A stretch of 43,302 nt of DNA from Silvibacterium sp. (GTDB lineage Bacteria; Acidobacteriota; Terriglobia; Terriglobales; Acidobacteriaceae). The stretch lies in NCBI GenBank assembly GCA_030037215.1, contig JASHRS010000111.1:1-43302 (forward strand). The letters are read 5' to 3'. The notes under the pieces are model-generated. The model did no database searches and had not been told where the DNA came from. It worked only from the letters and a program-made list of their open reading frames with translations. Both the position numbers and the translations under genes were made by a program. Shown here in pieces: positions 1 through 7,791 of the stretch; position 1 is the stretch's first letter, and each line of letters begins with the position of its first letter.

Positions 1-1200
1 CCGGCTGCTCCTCCGGCACAGCCCGGGTCGTTTACGGAGACGTTTTCGAGTCTGGGCCCGCCGAAACCTCCGCAGGATGATCCACTGAAGACGCAGCCGG
101 TGATATCGGCATATACGCCGTCTGCTGCACCTCCGCCGCCATCGCCAGCGAGGCCAGGTTCATTTACGGATACATTTTCGACGCTGGGCCGGGCAGATGC
201 CGAGACGCAGCCAGTGATGCAGGCATATACACCGTCAGCACCGGCTGCAGCTACGCCTGTGCCGCCAGGACCAGGTTCAGAATCTGGTTCAGGGCCGGGA
301 TCGTTTACACAGATGTTTTCGAACATGGGTTCGCCTGCGCAGAACGAACCGCCAAAGGCGCAGCCAATCTCGTCTGTGCCTCCACCAGCAGCGCCAGGTT
401 CGGGACCCGGTTCGTTTACGCAAATGTTCTCCAGTCTTAGCCCGGCAGGCTCGCAGCAGTCCGCGAGCTTTTCAGAGCCAGATCCGCTGAAATCGTTGAA
501 GCAGGAGCCAACGCCTCCGAGCAATTTTCAGTTTTCGCAGCCATCGTTTACGCAGCCGTCCCGGCCAGCGGAGCCTCCGGCGGCTGGCGGATTCACCCAA
601 CTGCTGCAAGCCTTGAACCAGGAAGCTGTCCCAAAACCTGCGGAGCCGAGTTTGGCGCCGCCTCCGCCGGCAGCGACGCCGACTCCCGCGGCTGGCGGAT
701 TCACCCAACTGCTGCAAACACTTTCTGCCGAGCCTGCGCCGACACCAGCTCCTCCGGTTCTGCCGCAGGTGCCGCAGGCGGCTGCTCCTCCACCGTCATC
801 GGGTGCGCCGAGCGAGTTTACGCGGGTGATTTCGGGCTCAGCACTGCGCGATCTTCAGGGTTCGGGAGCCGCGCCAGTTCCGCCGGTTGCCGCTGCTCCT
901 GCTGCCGGGGCTCCGGCGTTCACTCCGCCTCAGATGCCTCGAATACCTTCGGCTCCGCAGATGCCGCATATGCCACAGATGCCGCAGATACCGCACGCGG
1001 GAGGGGCTGCTGCTCCGCCACCGGCACCGCACTTTGCGCCTCCGGCATTTGCGTTTCCTCAGCCGCCGATGCCGCCTGCTCCCGCGCCCATTCCGGAACA
1101 GAGCAAATTACAAAAGTACCTACCGCTGATTCTGGTCCTGAATGTCTTCATTCTGCTGGTGATTGTGCTGATTCTTGTCTTCGCACTGCACCACAAATAG
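1..1200 (+). CDS. Proline-rich tail-anchored membrane protein with repeated FT motifs (5' end outside window)
   Basis: The reading frame is open from base 1, so the true start lies upstream; the GTG at 100 is only an internal codon. The visible 399 residues are almost entirely low-complexity Pro/Ala/Ser sequence carrying about seven copies of a short motif of the type PGSFTxxFSxLG or GGFTQLLQxL (bases 22-57, 154-189, 295-330, 406-441, 586-618, 694-726, and a weaker one at 808-846). A PQMP-type run lies near bases 928-1000. The last 30 residues form one hydrophobic helix (KYLPLILVLNVFILL...) followed by a short basic-end tail, HHK. This suggests a cytoplasmic, disordered protein anchored by its C-terminus in the inner membrane. 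It converges on tssK with an 82-bp gap. I do not recognise a named family. A role as a flexible membrane scaffold or docking protein for the adjacent T6SS is inference only. Confidence 0.8.
   Translation, partial: PAAPPAQPGSFTETFSSLGPPKPPQDDPLKTQPVISAYTPSAAPPPPSPARPGSFTDTFSTLGRADAETQPVMQAYTPSAPAAATPVPPGPGSESGSGPGSFTQMFSNMGSPAQNEPPKAQPISSVPPPAAPGSGPGSFTQMFSSLSPAGSQQSASFSEPDPLKSLKQEPTPPSNFQFSQPSFTQPSRPAEPPAAGGFTQLLQALNQEAVPKPAEPSLAPPPPAATPTPAAGGFTQLLQTLSAEPAPTPAPPVLPQVPQAAAPPPSSGAPSEFTRVISGSALRDLQGSGAAPVPPVAAAPAAGAPAFTPPQMPRIPSAPQMPHMPQMPQIPHAGGAAAPPPAPHFAPPAFAFPQPPMPPAPAPIPEQSKLQKYLPLILVLNVFILLVIVLILVFALHHK
580..717 (+). repeat. Exact 30-bp direct repeat within the proline-rich gene
   Basis: Bases 580-609 and 688-717 are identical over 30 bp and encode the AAGGFTQLLQ motif in the same frame, 108 bp apart. 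The other motif copies in this gene differ at many synonymous positions, so this pair is the youngest duplication in the array. Confidence 0.85.
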
Positions 1201-1282
1201 GGACTGGCCATCCAGGCGGATGCTTCGCGTGGTCCTCCCGTTGGTCGGAAGCGGACTGACCTGCCATTCGGGCGAGATCAAC

Positions 1283-2638
1283 CTAATCTGGATTCGCGAA
1301 GAGGAAAATGAGCTCCATTTCTGGATTGGGAATTTCACCCGGAGCGTAGACGGCGAAGTTGCGGGCGCGCGTGATCGCTTCCCACACGGGGCCGGTGCGG
1401 TCAAGGCTGAAGTACTGGTAGCGCAGCTTAACGGGGATGGCCCGCGGCGGGACAGGGACATGTGTGAGCTTGAGGCCGGGAAGCGCCTGACGGATGAGCT
1501 GCTCGATATGCGTGGCGGAGCAGGCTTTGGCAAGCAGCGGGAAGCGGCTGATGAGGTCTGCCTCGCGCATATCTGAGGAAACAGCGAGGTAGAGGCGCGA
1601 ATTCTCGAAATATTTGTCTTTATCAATGGCCGTCGCGTAGATGGAATCGCGGAGCGGCTTGAGGGGCAGCGCGACGAAGTTGCTTGGGATAACAGTATCC
1701 AGAAGCTCGGTGATGATAGCGTCGAGCGCGATGAAGCACGGGCCGAGGTGCTCATGCTCGTATTTGGGCAGGTCGCGCGGCTCCATCTTCGAGGAAAACG
1801 TGGTCAGCGCTCCTGCCAGAGACAGCATCTGCAGATACAACGCTTCAGGGTGCACCTGCGTGGCATCGAGCATGTGGCGCAGCACGGGAAGCTGCGAGTT
1901 GATGGTGTAGAGCAGCCAGAAGTTCGCTATGTCGGACGCGCTGAAGTCGGCCAGCGATTGGTTGCGCTGGCGGCGCGAGCCGGCAAGCTGGCTGCTGCGC
2001 GCAACAAGGGTCTCCATGAGCCCGCGCAGAATGCCTGAGAGCAGCTCGTTGCCCTTCAGGTTGAGCATGGGCGGGACATATTTCGCGTCCAGGCGATAAC
2101 CGCCAGCCTCGGTGCGCTCGATCTGAATGAACGGCAGCAGGACTGAACCTTCGAGGTTTTCCCCCTCGGCGAGGATCTGGAGGTTTTTGCGCGCAAGAGA
2201 GACCGGCTTTTCGATGCCAGAGCTGTTTTCGTCGCGCAGCATCTGGAGCTCGGAGTAGAACCGGGTGCTGACGCCGCCGCGCTGGAGGCCGATGTTAATG
2301 CCTCCGGGACGGTCCTGCGGAATGGCGAGATAGAAGGCGCAGGTGGTGCGGCCGTCGTGAAAGCACTCGTCGAGGGTGCGCGAGCGGGGTGCGGGATCGG
2401 ACGCGGGCATGTCGAGCATGAGTCCGTCGGAGAAAACTCCGGAAGCCTGAGTCAGGCTGAGCTGGCCTTCGCTGAGACCGGCGGCATCAATGCTCAGCGA
2501 GGAAAAACCCCAGTTCCGGTAGGAGAGCGCATTAGACAGAAAACGCAGCGTCTCCTCAAAGAAGCGGTCCTGCGCCTGCAGGTGCTGCGGTGACAGAAAG
2601 ACGCCTTTTGACCACACAACGGGCTGCAATTGCCGCAT
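1283..2638 (-). CDS. tssK: Type VI secretion baseplate subunit TssK
   Basis: TssK is the trimeric baseplate adaptor that links the TssEFG wedges to the TssJLM membrane complex. The N-terminus carries the family hallmark VVWSKGVFLSPQHLQ at residues 7-21, followed by the expected shell and helical domains. The total of 451 residues matches the usual ~450. The open frame extends upstream to 2815, but that would overlap the divergent gene's ribosome-binding site and start. The ATG at 2638 puts the VVW motif where other TssK proteins have it and has GGGGA about 8 bases upstream. The ATG at 2653 is the alternative. It is transcribed opposite to the other tss genes, so baseplate adaptor levels may be set separately. 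Family assignment is secure. Confidence 0.95.
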   Translation of the reverse strand: MRQLQPVVWSKGVFLSPQHLQAQDRFFEETLRFLSNALSYRNWGFSSLSIDAAGLSEGQLSLTQASGVFSDGLMLDMPASDPAPRSRTLDECFHDGRTTCAFYLAIPQDRPGGINIGLQRGGVSTRFYSELQMLRDENSSGIEKPVSLARKNLQILAEGENLEGSVLLPFIQIERTEAGGYRLDAKYVPPMLNLKGNELLSGILRGLMETLVARSSQLAGSRRQRNQSLADFSASDIANFWLLYTINSQLPVLRHMLDATQVHPEALYLQMLSLAGALTTFSSKMEPRDLPKYEHEHLGPCFIALDAIITELLDTVIPSNFVALPLKPLRDSIYATAIDKDKYFENSRLYLAVSSDMREADLISRFPLLAKACSATHIEQLIRQALPGLKLTHVPVPPRAIPVKLRYQYFSLDRTGPVWEAITRARNFAVYAPGEIPNPEMELIFLFANPD

Positions 2639-2662
2639 GCTCGTATTCCCCATCGGGGTATG

Positions 2663-2668
2663 AGTATA
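2663..2668 (-). promoter_or_regulatory. Possible -10 element for tssK
   Basis: TATACT on the minus strand lies about 25 bases upstream of the chosen tssK start. Transcription would begin near 2656, excluding the longer upstream start codons. I see no convincing -35 element, so this is weak. Confidence 0.3.
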
Positions 2669-2775
2669 CATCGGCGGCAGTATTGCAATATGACCAGGGA
2701 ACAGGCTAAGGTTCAATTCTAGCTTGAGCTCCGCCGGAAGTTTGCTGAACAGATTCTGCCCTGGAGGGAATTCTG

Positions 2776-4212
2776 ATGCCTCAAGTATTTGCTGCCATAT
2801 TTCATCCGCCGACACTCGACAACCTTAAAAGCGTCCCCCCGGAGCGGCGTCTTCCGGAGATGAAAGTAGCGATCCAGCAGGCGTACGGGCAGCTTGCTGC
2901 TTATGCCAGCCGAATGGGTGCGACAAATCCCTTTTTTATTTTTCTTGCCCCGGAATACTACTTCGTGAAGAACTGCGTAGCTACCGGCTCAGGGCGCGGT
3001 GCCGGGGAGAAGTGGACGCTCTATACAGAGACTGAGAAAAATCAGATTTTTGAGGAATTGCGTGCGTTGAGCGGGAAGTACAAGCGGTTCCTGATTGCGC
3101 CGAGCACAATTTCGTGGTGCAAGCCGGCCAAGGCTCCTCAAGGAAACCTGACAAAGGACGGTTGGAATACCACGCCCATCTTTTACGAAGGCAAGCTGAA
3201 GCACGAATACGACAAGATTTTCGACGATGGAAATTTCAGTGGCAAGACAGCCGACGTTCGTTTCCAGCAAGGCAAGAAATCGCAACTCTTCACTGTGGAA
3301 TCGCTGAAGTTCGGCATTGAAGTGTGCGGCGATTTTGACCACGGCAACCTGGGTAAAGAGGCGCGTCCTGAGAGCCTCGATTTCGAACTGATGCTTTCTG
3401 CCCCCAATCCTCACAGCTTTGATTCGCACCAAATTGCAAAAGTTCCGGTGAAGAACGGCGGCTATTTTCTTCATGCCGATTGTGATGAGAAGAAGTCGGA
3501 GCGTTGTGGCGCCTGGTGTGTGCAACGCGGCTCCGGTTCGCACGGTGTCGCACTGCCGAATGAGCTTCTAGGCTATGCTCTCTTCGACCCGTGGACAGGT
3601 CAGATGCTGAAGGGAGACATGCTGGGGGTATCACTGTCGTCGGGAAGCATGCTGGCATTGAAGGCAGTGGTTGGACAGCAGAACGGCAATCTTCCGCAGC
3701 AGAATAACCCGCTACCACAGAGCAATTTGCGTTCCAGCGGTTCGTCATGGGTTTCAGGCGTGAAATTGCAGAGAACGAACAGCTTGCAGCAGATCGGGAT
3801 GTCAAGGCTGTCAACGAATCTCTCCCAGCCTGCGCAGCAAACGGCCTATGGCATGAGAATGGCGACAAACCCTGCCCAACCCTACCTGAACAGCACGGAC
3901 GGCAGCTTCAACGTCAAGGTGACTGTCACGTTGACCAGCGGCAACGCGGGGCTGGCAAACCAGCAGATCAGTTTTCGGGCAGGAAACGGCAGAGCGCGGG
4001 ATCTGGTGAAAACGACGAACATGCAGGGCGAAGCGGAGACAGTTTTTACCGGCAATCGAGCGCATCCCATGCAGATCAGCGCCAGCTTCAATGAAACTAC
4101 TGTCAGCTATGAAGCGAAGATTACGAGTTTGGGCGGAGGCAACGTGAGCAAGATTGGGCGGCTGCAGCCGGAGACAGTACTCGATATGTGGTCGTATTTC
4201 CTGCCGATTTGA
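2776..4212 (+). CDS. Nitrilase-superfamily hydrolase fused to a C-terminal bacterial Ig-like (Big_1-type) domain
   Basis: Residues 1-290 look like a carbon-nitrogen hydrolase domain. The Glu-Lys-Cys triad is visible as E60 in FLAPEYYF, K147 in KHEYDKIF and C184 in FGIEVCGDF. Members of this superfamily cleave or transfer amide and nitrile carbon-nitrogen bonds; the substrate cannot be read from sequence. Residues ~300-370 are a Gln/Asn/Ser-rich linker. Residues ~376-453 resemble an invasin-type Ig-like fold, with the pattern NQQISF...TTNMQGEAETVFT. There is no signal peptide. The start is supported by GGAGGG at 2763-2768, 7 bases before ATG. It diverges from tssK and lies just upstream of the tssB promoter. 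Location and architecture make it a candidate T6SS effector or accessory enzyme, but no immunity gene is obvious. Domain calls are by motif only. Confidence 0.75.
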   Translation: MPQVFAAIFHPPTLDNLKSVPPERRLPEMKVAIQQAYGQLAAYASRMGATNPFFIFLAPEYYFVKNCVATGSGRGAGEKWTLYTETEKNQIFEELRALSGKYKRFLIAPSTISWCKPAKAPQGNLTKDGWNTTPIFYEGKLKHEYDKIFDDGNFSGKTADVRFQQGKKSQLFTVESLKFGIEVCGDFDHGNLGKEARPESLDFELMLSAPNPHSFDSHQIAKVPVKNGGYFLHADCDEKKSERCGAWCVQRGSGSHGVALPNELLGYALFDPWTGQMLKGDMLGVSLSSGSMLALKAVVGQQNGNLPQQNNPLPQSNLRSSGSSWVSGVKLQRTNSLQQIGMSRLSTNLSQPAQQTAYGMRMATNPAQPYLNSTDGSFNVKVTVTLTSGNAGLANQQISFRAGNGRARDLVKTTNMQGEAETVFTGNRAHPMQISASFNETTVSYEAKITSLGGGNVSKIGRLQPETVLDMWSYFLPI

Positions 4213-4273
4213 GCATTGAAATCACCGCAGGTGGCTAAAAAGCAGGGCTCAACTGCGAGTCAAAACTCTAGGC

Positions 4274-4302
4274 TTGACACACCTCATGGGGCAGTTAATA
4301 AT
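4274..4302 (+). promoter_or_regulatory. Sigma70-type promoter for the tssB operon
   Basis: The -35 element is a perfect TTGACA at 4274-4279. A 17-bp spacer is followed by AATAAT (five of six consensus bases) at 4297-4302. The inferred transcript would start near 4309, giving a leader of about 170 nucleotides before tssB. It is the best promoter match I found upstream of the tss run. Confidence 0.6.
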
Positions 4303-4333
4303 CAATCCGCTCAAGAGAGTACGCGGAGTGCGG

Positions 4334-4428
4334 CGCCCAAGCACGTTCTATCAATTGTGGGCGTTGTCCCAGAAAAGAACAACAAAACGATAAGCAGTTC
4401 GTCACGTTCTCCACGTTCAACTAACGTG
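4334..4428 (+). other. Two possible stem-loops in the tssB leader
   Basis: CGCCCA at 4334-4339 can pair with TGGGCG at 4358-4363, and CACGTT at 4412-4417 with AACGTG at 4423-4428 around a 5-base loop. Neither has a following T-run, so they are not intrinsic terminators. They might fold in the ~170-nt leader. The 268-bp gap between 4213 and 4480 contains no convincing gene. Confidence 0.3.
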
Positions 4429-4480
4429 CTTTGCTGATACAAATTGCGACGGGTTCTCCAAGCGCTTCGAGGATAAAAAT

Positions 4481-4999
4481 ATGGCTAGAGAAAGTACGCA
4501 GCACAAACTGGATCGCGTGCGGTCGCCGCGCGTGCATATCACCTATGATGTCGAGATCGGCGACGCGATCGAGCTGAAGGAACTGCCCTTCGTCATGGGC
4601 GTTCTGGGAGACCTGACAGGCCAGCCCGAGCAGCCGCTTGCGGCCCTGAAAGACCGCAAGTTTGTCGAGATCAATCCCGACAACTTCGACAGCGTTCTCA
4701 AGGGAATGCAGCCGCATCTCTCATACTCGGTTGCAAACAAGCTGAGTGACGACCCCAGTGCGGGCCAGATTGGCGTGAACCTGAAGTTCGAGAGCCTGGA
4801 CGATTTTTCGCCGGAGAATGTAGCCAAGCAGGTGGGTCCGCTGAAGGAACTGCTTGACCTGCGCACGCGGCTGGCCGATCTTCGCGGCAGTTTGCAGGGC
4901 AACGACAAGCTTGACGAGGCGCTGTTCGAGGCGGTTTCCAACACGGAGACGCGCGAGAAGCTACGCGCCGAACTGGGTAAGACCGGAGGTGAGAAATGA
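4481..4999 (+). CDS. tssB: T6SS contractile sheath small subunit TssB (VipA)
   Basis: TssB pairs with TssC to build the contractile sheath around the Hcp tube. At 172 residues it has the normal family length. The N-terminal half contains the characteristic VHITYDVEIGDA and ELPFVMGVLGDLTG stretches, followed by FVEINPDNFD and the C-terminal helices SPENVAKQVGPLKELLDLR. The stop overlaps the tssC start by 4 bases (ATGA), so the two subunits are probably translationally coupled. Family assignment is secure. Confidence 0.97.
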   Translation: MARESTQHKLDRVRSPRVHITYDVEIGDAIELKELPFVMGVLGDLTGQPEQPLAALKDRKFVEINPDNFDSVLKGMQPHLSYSVANKLSDDPSAGQIGVNLKFESLDDFSPENVAKQVGPLKELLDLRTRLADLRGSLQGNDKLDEALFEAVSNTETREKLRAELGKTGGEK

Positions 5000-6492
5000 G
5001 CGCAGCCAAAGCGGCAGCTTCAACCGAACAGGCAGCGGCGGCCGAGCAGACATCGGAACAGGGCCTGCTCGAACAGATTGTCTCCCAGGGCCGCTTCAAT
5101 CGCGACACGGCGAGCCTGGAGCGCGGCCGCGACATGGTCAAGGAGTTTGTGTCCCAGGTGCTTGAAGGGCACATGACCCTCAGCCGCGACGCCGAGGCGT
5201 CGATCCAGGCGCGCATCGCGCAGATCGACCGGCTGATCTCGCTGCAGTTGAATGAAGTCCTCCACTATCCGGCCTTCCAGAAGCTGGAAGGAACGTGGCG
5301 TGGCATCAAGTACCTGATTGACCAGTCGGAAACAAGCGACATGCTCAAGATCAAGGTGCTGAATGTCTCCAAGCGTGACCTGCTCAAGGACCTGCAGCGC
5401 GCACCTGAGTTCGACCAGAGCGCACTGTTCAAGAAGGTCTACGAAGAGGAGTTCGGCGTCTTTGGCGGCGCTCCGTTTGCGGCGCTGGTGGGCGACTATG
5501 AGTTTGGCCGCGGACCGGAAGACATCGAGCTACTGGAGCGGGTATCGCAGGTGGCATCGGCAGCGCATGCGCCGTTTATGACGGCAGCCGGCTCGGAGCT
5601 GCTTAACCTGAGCAGCTACACGCAGCTGGGCGCGCCGCGCGATATCGGCAAGATTTTCGACTCGACGGAATATGCGAAGTGGAAGTCCTTCCGGCAGTCG
5701 GATGACTCGCGTTATGTGGCACTTACGCTTCCGCATATCCTTATGCGGCTGCCGTACGGGAAAGACACGAAACAGATTGATGCGTTCGACTATGAAGAGG
5801 CGGTCGACGGCAGCGATCACTCCAAATACCTGTGGAGCAACGCTGCCTATGGGCTGGCAGCGCGGCTCACGAACTCGTTTGCAAAATACGGCTGGTGCGC
5901 GGCGATCCGCGGCGTGGAAGGCGGCGGCCTGGTCGATGGTTTGCCGGCTCACACCTTCCGCACCGATGAGGGTGACGTGGCCCTGAAGTGCCCGACCGAG
6001 GTAGCCATCACCGACCGGCGCGAAAAAGAACTCGCGGATCAGGGACTGGTGCCGCTGGTGCACTGCAAAGGCACAGACTACGCTGCGTTCTTCAGCGTGC
6101 AGACAGCGAACAAGCCCAAGCTGTACGACAAGGAAGCGGCGAATGCGAATGCGCGTCTGTCGGCGCAGTTGCCGTACATTCTGGCGATGTCGCGCTTTGC
6201 GCATTACCTGAAGGCGATGATGCGCGATAAGATCGGCAGCTTTATGAGCCGCCAGGATTGCGAAAAGTTCCTGAACCAGTGGATCAGCCAATATGTCGTC
6301 TCCGATGACAACGCATCGCAGGCGGCCAAGGCGAGCCATCCGCTGCGTGAGGCTGTCATTCAGGTTTCTGAGGTTGCGGGCAAGCCCGGCGCATACCGGG
6401 CGGTCGCATTCCTCAAGCCGCATTTCCAGCTCGACGAGCTATCTGTCTCGCTTCGTCTGGTGGCCGACTTGCCGGCATCGGCGCGGAAGTAG
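4996..6492 (+). CDS. tssC: T6SS contractile sheath large subunit TssC (VipB)
   Basis: TssC is the main sheath subunit. The 498-residue length is typical. Recognisable family blocks include VLHYPAFQKLEGTWRGIKYL near residue 90, FGVFGGAPFAALVGDYEF near 155, and the C-terminal FLKPHFQLDELSVSLRLVADLP that ends the sheath handshake domain. The N-terminal ~25 residues are Ala/Glu-rich and variable. It overlaps tssB by ATGA and is followed by 79 bp before hcp. Confidence 0.97.
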   Translation: MSAAKAAASTEQAAAAEQTSEQGLLEQIVSQGRFNRDTASLERGRDMVKEFVSQVLEGHMTLSRDAEASIQARIAQIDRLISLQLNEVLHYPAFQKLEGTWRGIKYLIDQSETSDMLKIKVLNVSKRDLLKDLQRAPEFDQSALFKKVYEEEFGVFGGAPFAALVGDYEFGRGPEDIELLERVSQVASAAHAPFMTAAGSELLNLSSYTQLGAPRDIGKIFDSTEYAKWKSFRQSDDSRYVALTLPHILMRLPYGKDTKQIDAFDYEEAVDGSDHSKYLWSNAAYGLAARLTNSFAKYGWCAAIRGVEGGGLVDGLPAHTFRTDEGDVALKCPTEVAITDRREKELADQGLVPLVHCKGTDYAAFFSVQTANKPKLYDKEAANANARLSAQLPYILAMSRFAHYLKAMMRDKIGSFMSRQDCEKFLNQWISQYVVSDDNASQAAKASHPLREAVIQVSEVAGKPGAYRAVAFLKPHFQLDELSVSLRLVADLPASARK

Positions 6493-6571
6493 CATAGCCG
6501 GAACATACGGGTCGTAGAGGTCCATTGCAGGCGACCAGCAACGAATTCGGAACTAAGAAAGGGGTTAGCCA

Positions 6572-7048
6572 ATGGCTGTTGATTACTATCTGAAGCTCGA
6601 CCAGATTCAGGGCGAAGCAGCGGATTCAAACCACAAAGACGAGGTCCAAATCATGAGCTGGAGCTGGGGAGCATCGCAGGTGTCCTCGGTTGCCGGCACA
6701 GGGGGATCGGGCGCAGGCAAGGTCGATTGCAGCGACTTCAGCATCATGGCCTATTTCGATAAGTCAACGCCTAAGTTCTTCAAATCGATCGCGGCCGGCA
6801 CGCACATCAAGACCGCAACCATGACGGCGATTAAATCCGGCGCCGACAACAAGCCGTATCTGAAAGTGGATTTTCAAGAGATGTTTGTGACCAGCCTTCA
6901 GATTTCGGGGTCGAGCGAGATTCCCACGGTGAGCGTTTCGTTCAGCTATAACCAGATCAAGATTGATTACTCCACGCAGAACGAGCAGGGCAACCTTACC
7001 AGCACAGGCGCCATTACCTTCAACACAAAAGAAAACAAGCTGACGTAA
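6572..7048 (+). CDS. hcp: T6SS inner tube protein Hcp (TssD)
   Basis: Hcp forms stacked hexameric rings that make the expelled tube. The protein of 158 residues opens with AVDYYLKLDQIQGEAADSNH and continues with the family's IMSWSWGASQ segment. It later shows KSIAAGTHIKTATMTAIK and the C-terminal VSFSYNQIKIDY strand. The start is supported by AAGAAAGGGG at 6555-6564, 7 bases from ATG, the strongest ribosome-binding site in the cluster and in keeping with high Hcp demand. No C-terminal toxin extension is present, so it is a structural Hcp. Confidence 0.97.
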   Translation: MAVDYYLKLDQIQGEAADSNHKDEVQIMSWSWGASQVSSVAGTGGSGAGKVDCSDFSIMAYFDKSTPKFFKSIAAGTHIKTATMTAIKSGADNKPYLKVDFQEMFVTSLQISGSSEIPTVSVSFSYNQIKIDYSTQNEQGNLTSTGAITFNTKENKLT

Positions 7049-7062
7049 GGCGGTTTTCTTTT

Positions 7063-7791
7063 ATGGACGCCCTTTCGCTGTATCGTGCCGGCCAGCTGAA
7101 ACCGGCGATTGATGCGCTTGGTGACGAGCTGAAGAAACAGCCTCTCGACACCAAGCGCCGCACCTTTCTGTTTGAGTTGCTGTGCTTTGCCGGCGAGTAT
7201 GACCGCGCATCGAAGCAGCTCGATATCCTCTCCGACTCCAGCAAGGAGGCGGCTGCCGGGGCCATGCTATATCGCTCGGCCCTGCACGCCGAGCGGACCA
7301 GGCAGGAAATGTTCGCGGAAGACAAATTGCCGCTCAGCAGCGCTCATCCATCCTCGCGCGGTCAGCTCAACGGAGTGGATTTCGACAAACTTTCCGATGC
7401 CGATCCGCGCATCGGCGCGCACGTTGAGGCGTTTATTGCGGGAAGTTATACGTGGATTCCATTTGCGTACATCGAGTCGGTAGAGACGGAGCCGCCGAAG
7501 AGGTTGCGCGATTTGCTGTGGATGCCCGCAATCCTGCACACAACAGAAGACTTTCGCCTTCAGGATCTAGGCGAAGTTCTGCTGCCGGTGCTTTCGCCGC
7601 TCTCGTGGAAAAGCTCCGACGATGCCGTCCGCCTGGGACGCTCGACTGTGTGGGAAAGCGACCCGAAGTACGGCGAAGTGCCGCTGGGTCAAAAACTGCT
7701 GCTGCGCGGCGACGAAGAGGAGCCGTTCCTCGAAATGCGGAGCCTCAACTTCCATCACGTGAGGGAGACCGCTGAAAGTGCCACTACGTGA
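7063..7791 (+). CDS. tagJ: T6SS accessory protein TagJ (ImpE family)
   Basis: The protein has 242 residues. It begins with a helical repeat-like N-terminus (YRAGQLKPAIDALGDELKKQP), typical of ImpE/TagJ, and continues with the family block GSYTWIPFAYIESVETEPPKRLRDLLW and a C-terminal GEVLLPVLSPLSW region. In systems that have it, TagJ binds the TssB/ClpV side of the sheath and modulates sheath recycling. Its gene follows hcp by 14 bp and overlaps the tssA start by 14 bp, consistent with one transcript. Assignment rests on motif recognition and gene order. Confidence 0.9.
   Translation: MDALSLYRAGQLKPAIDALGDELKKQPLDTKRRTFLFELLCFAGEYDRASKQLDILSDSSKEAAAGAMLYRSALHAERTRQEMFAEDKLPLSSAHPSSRGQLNGVDFDKLSDADPRIGAHVEAFIAGSYTWIPFAYIESVETEPPKRLRDLLWMPAILHTTEDFRLQDLGEVLLPVLSPLSWKSSDDAVRLGRSTVWESDPKYGEVPLGQKLLLRGDEEEPFLEMRSLNFHHVRETAESATT

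Noticed and set aside
2639-2815. Longer tssK start at 2815
   Set aside because: It would overlap the divergent gene's ribosome-binding site and start, and would place ~59 atypical residues before the conserved TssK N-terminus.
4216-4437. 73-codon ORF before tssB
   Set aside because: It starts at a TTG four bases after the previous stop, spans the inferred promoter, and has no domain or ribosome-binding site.
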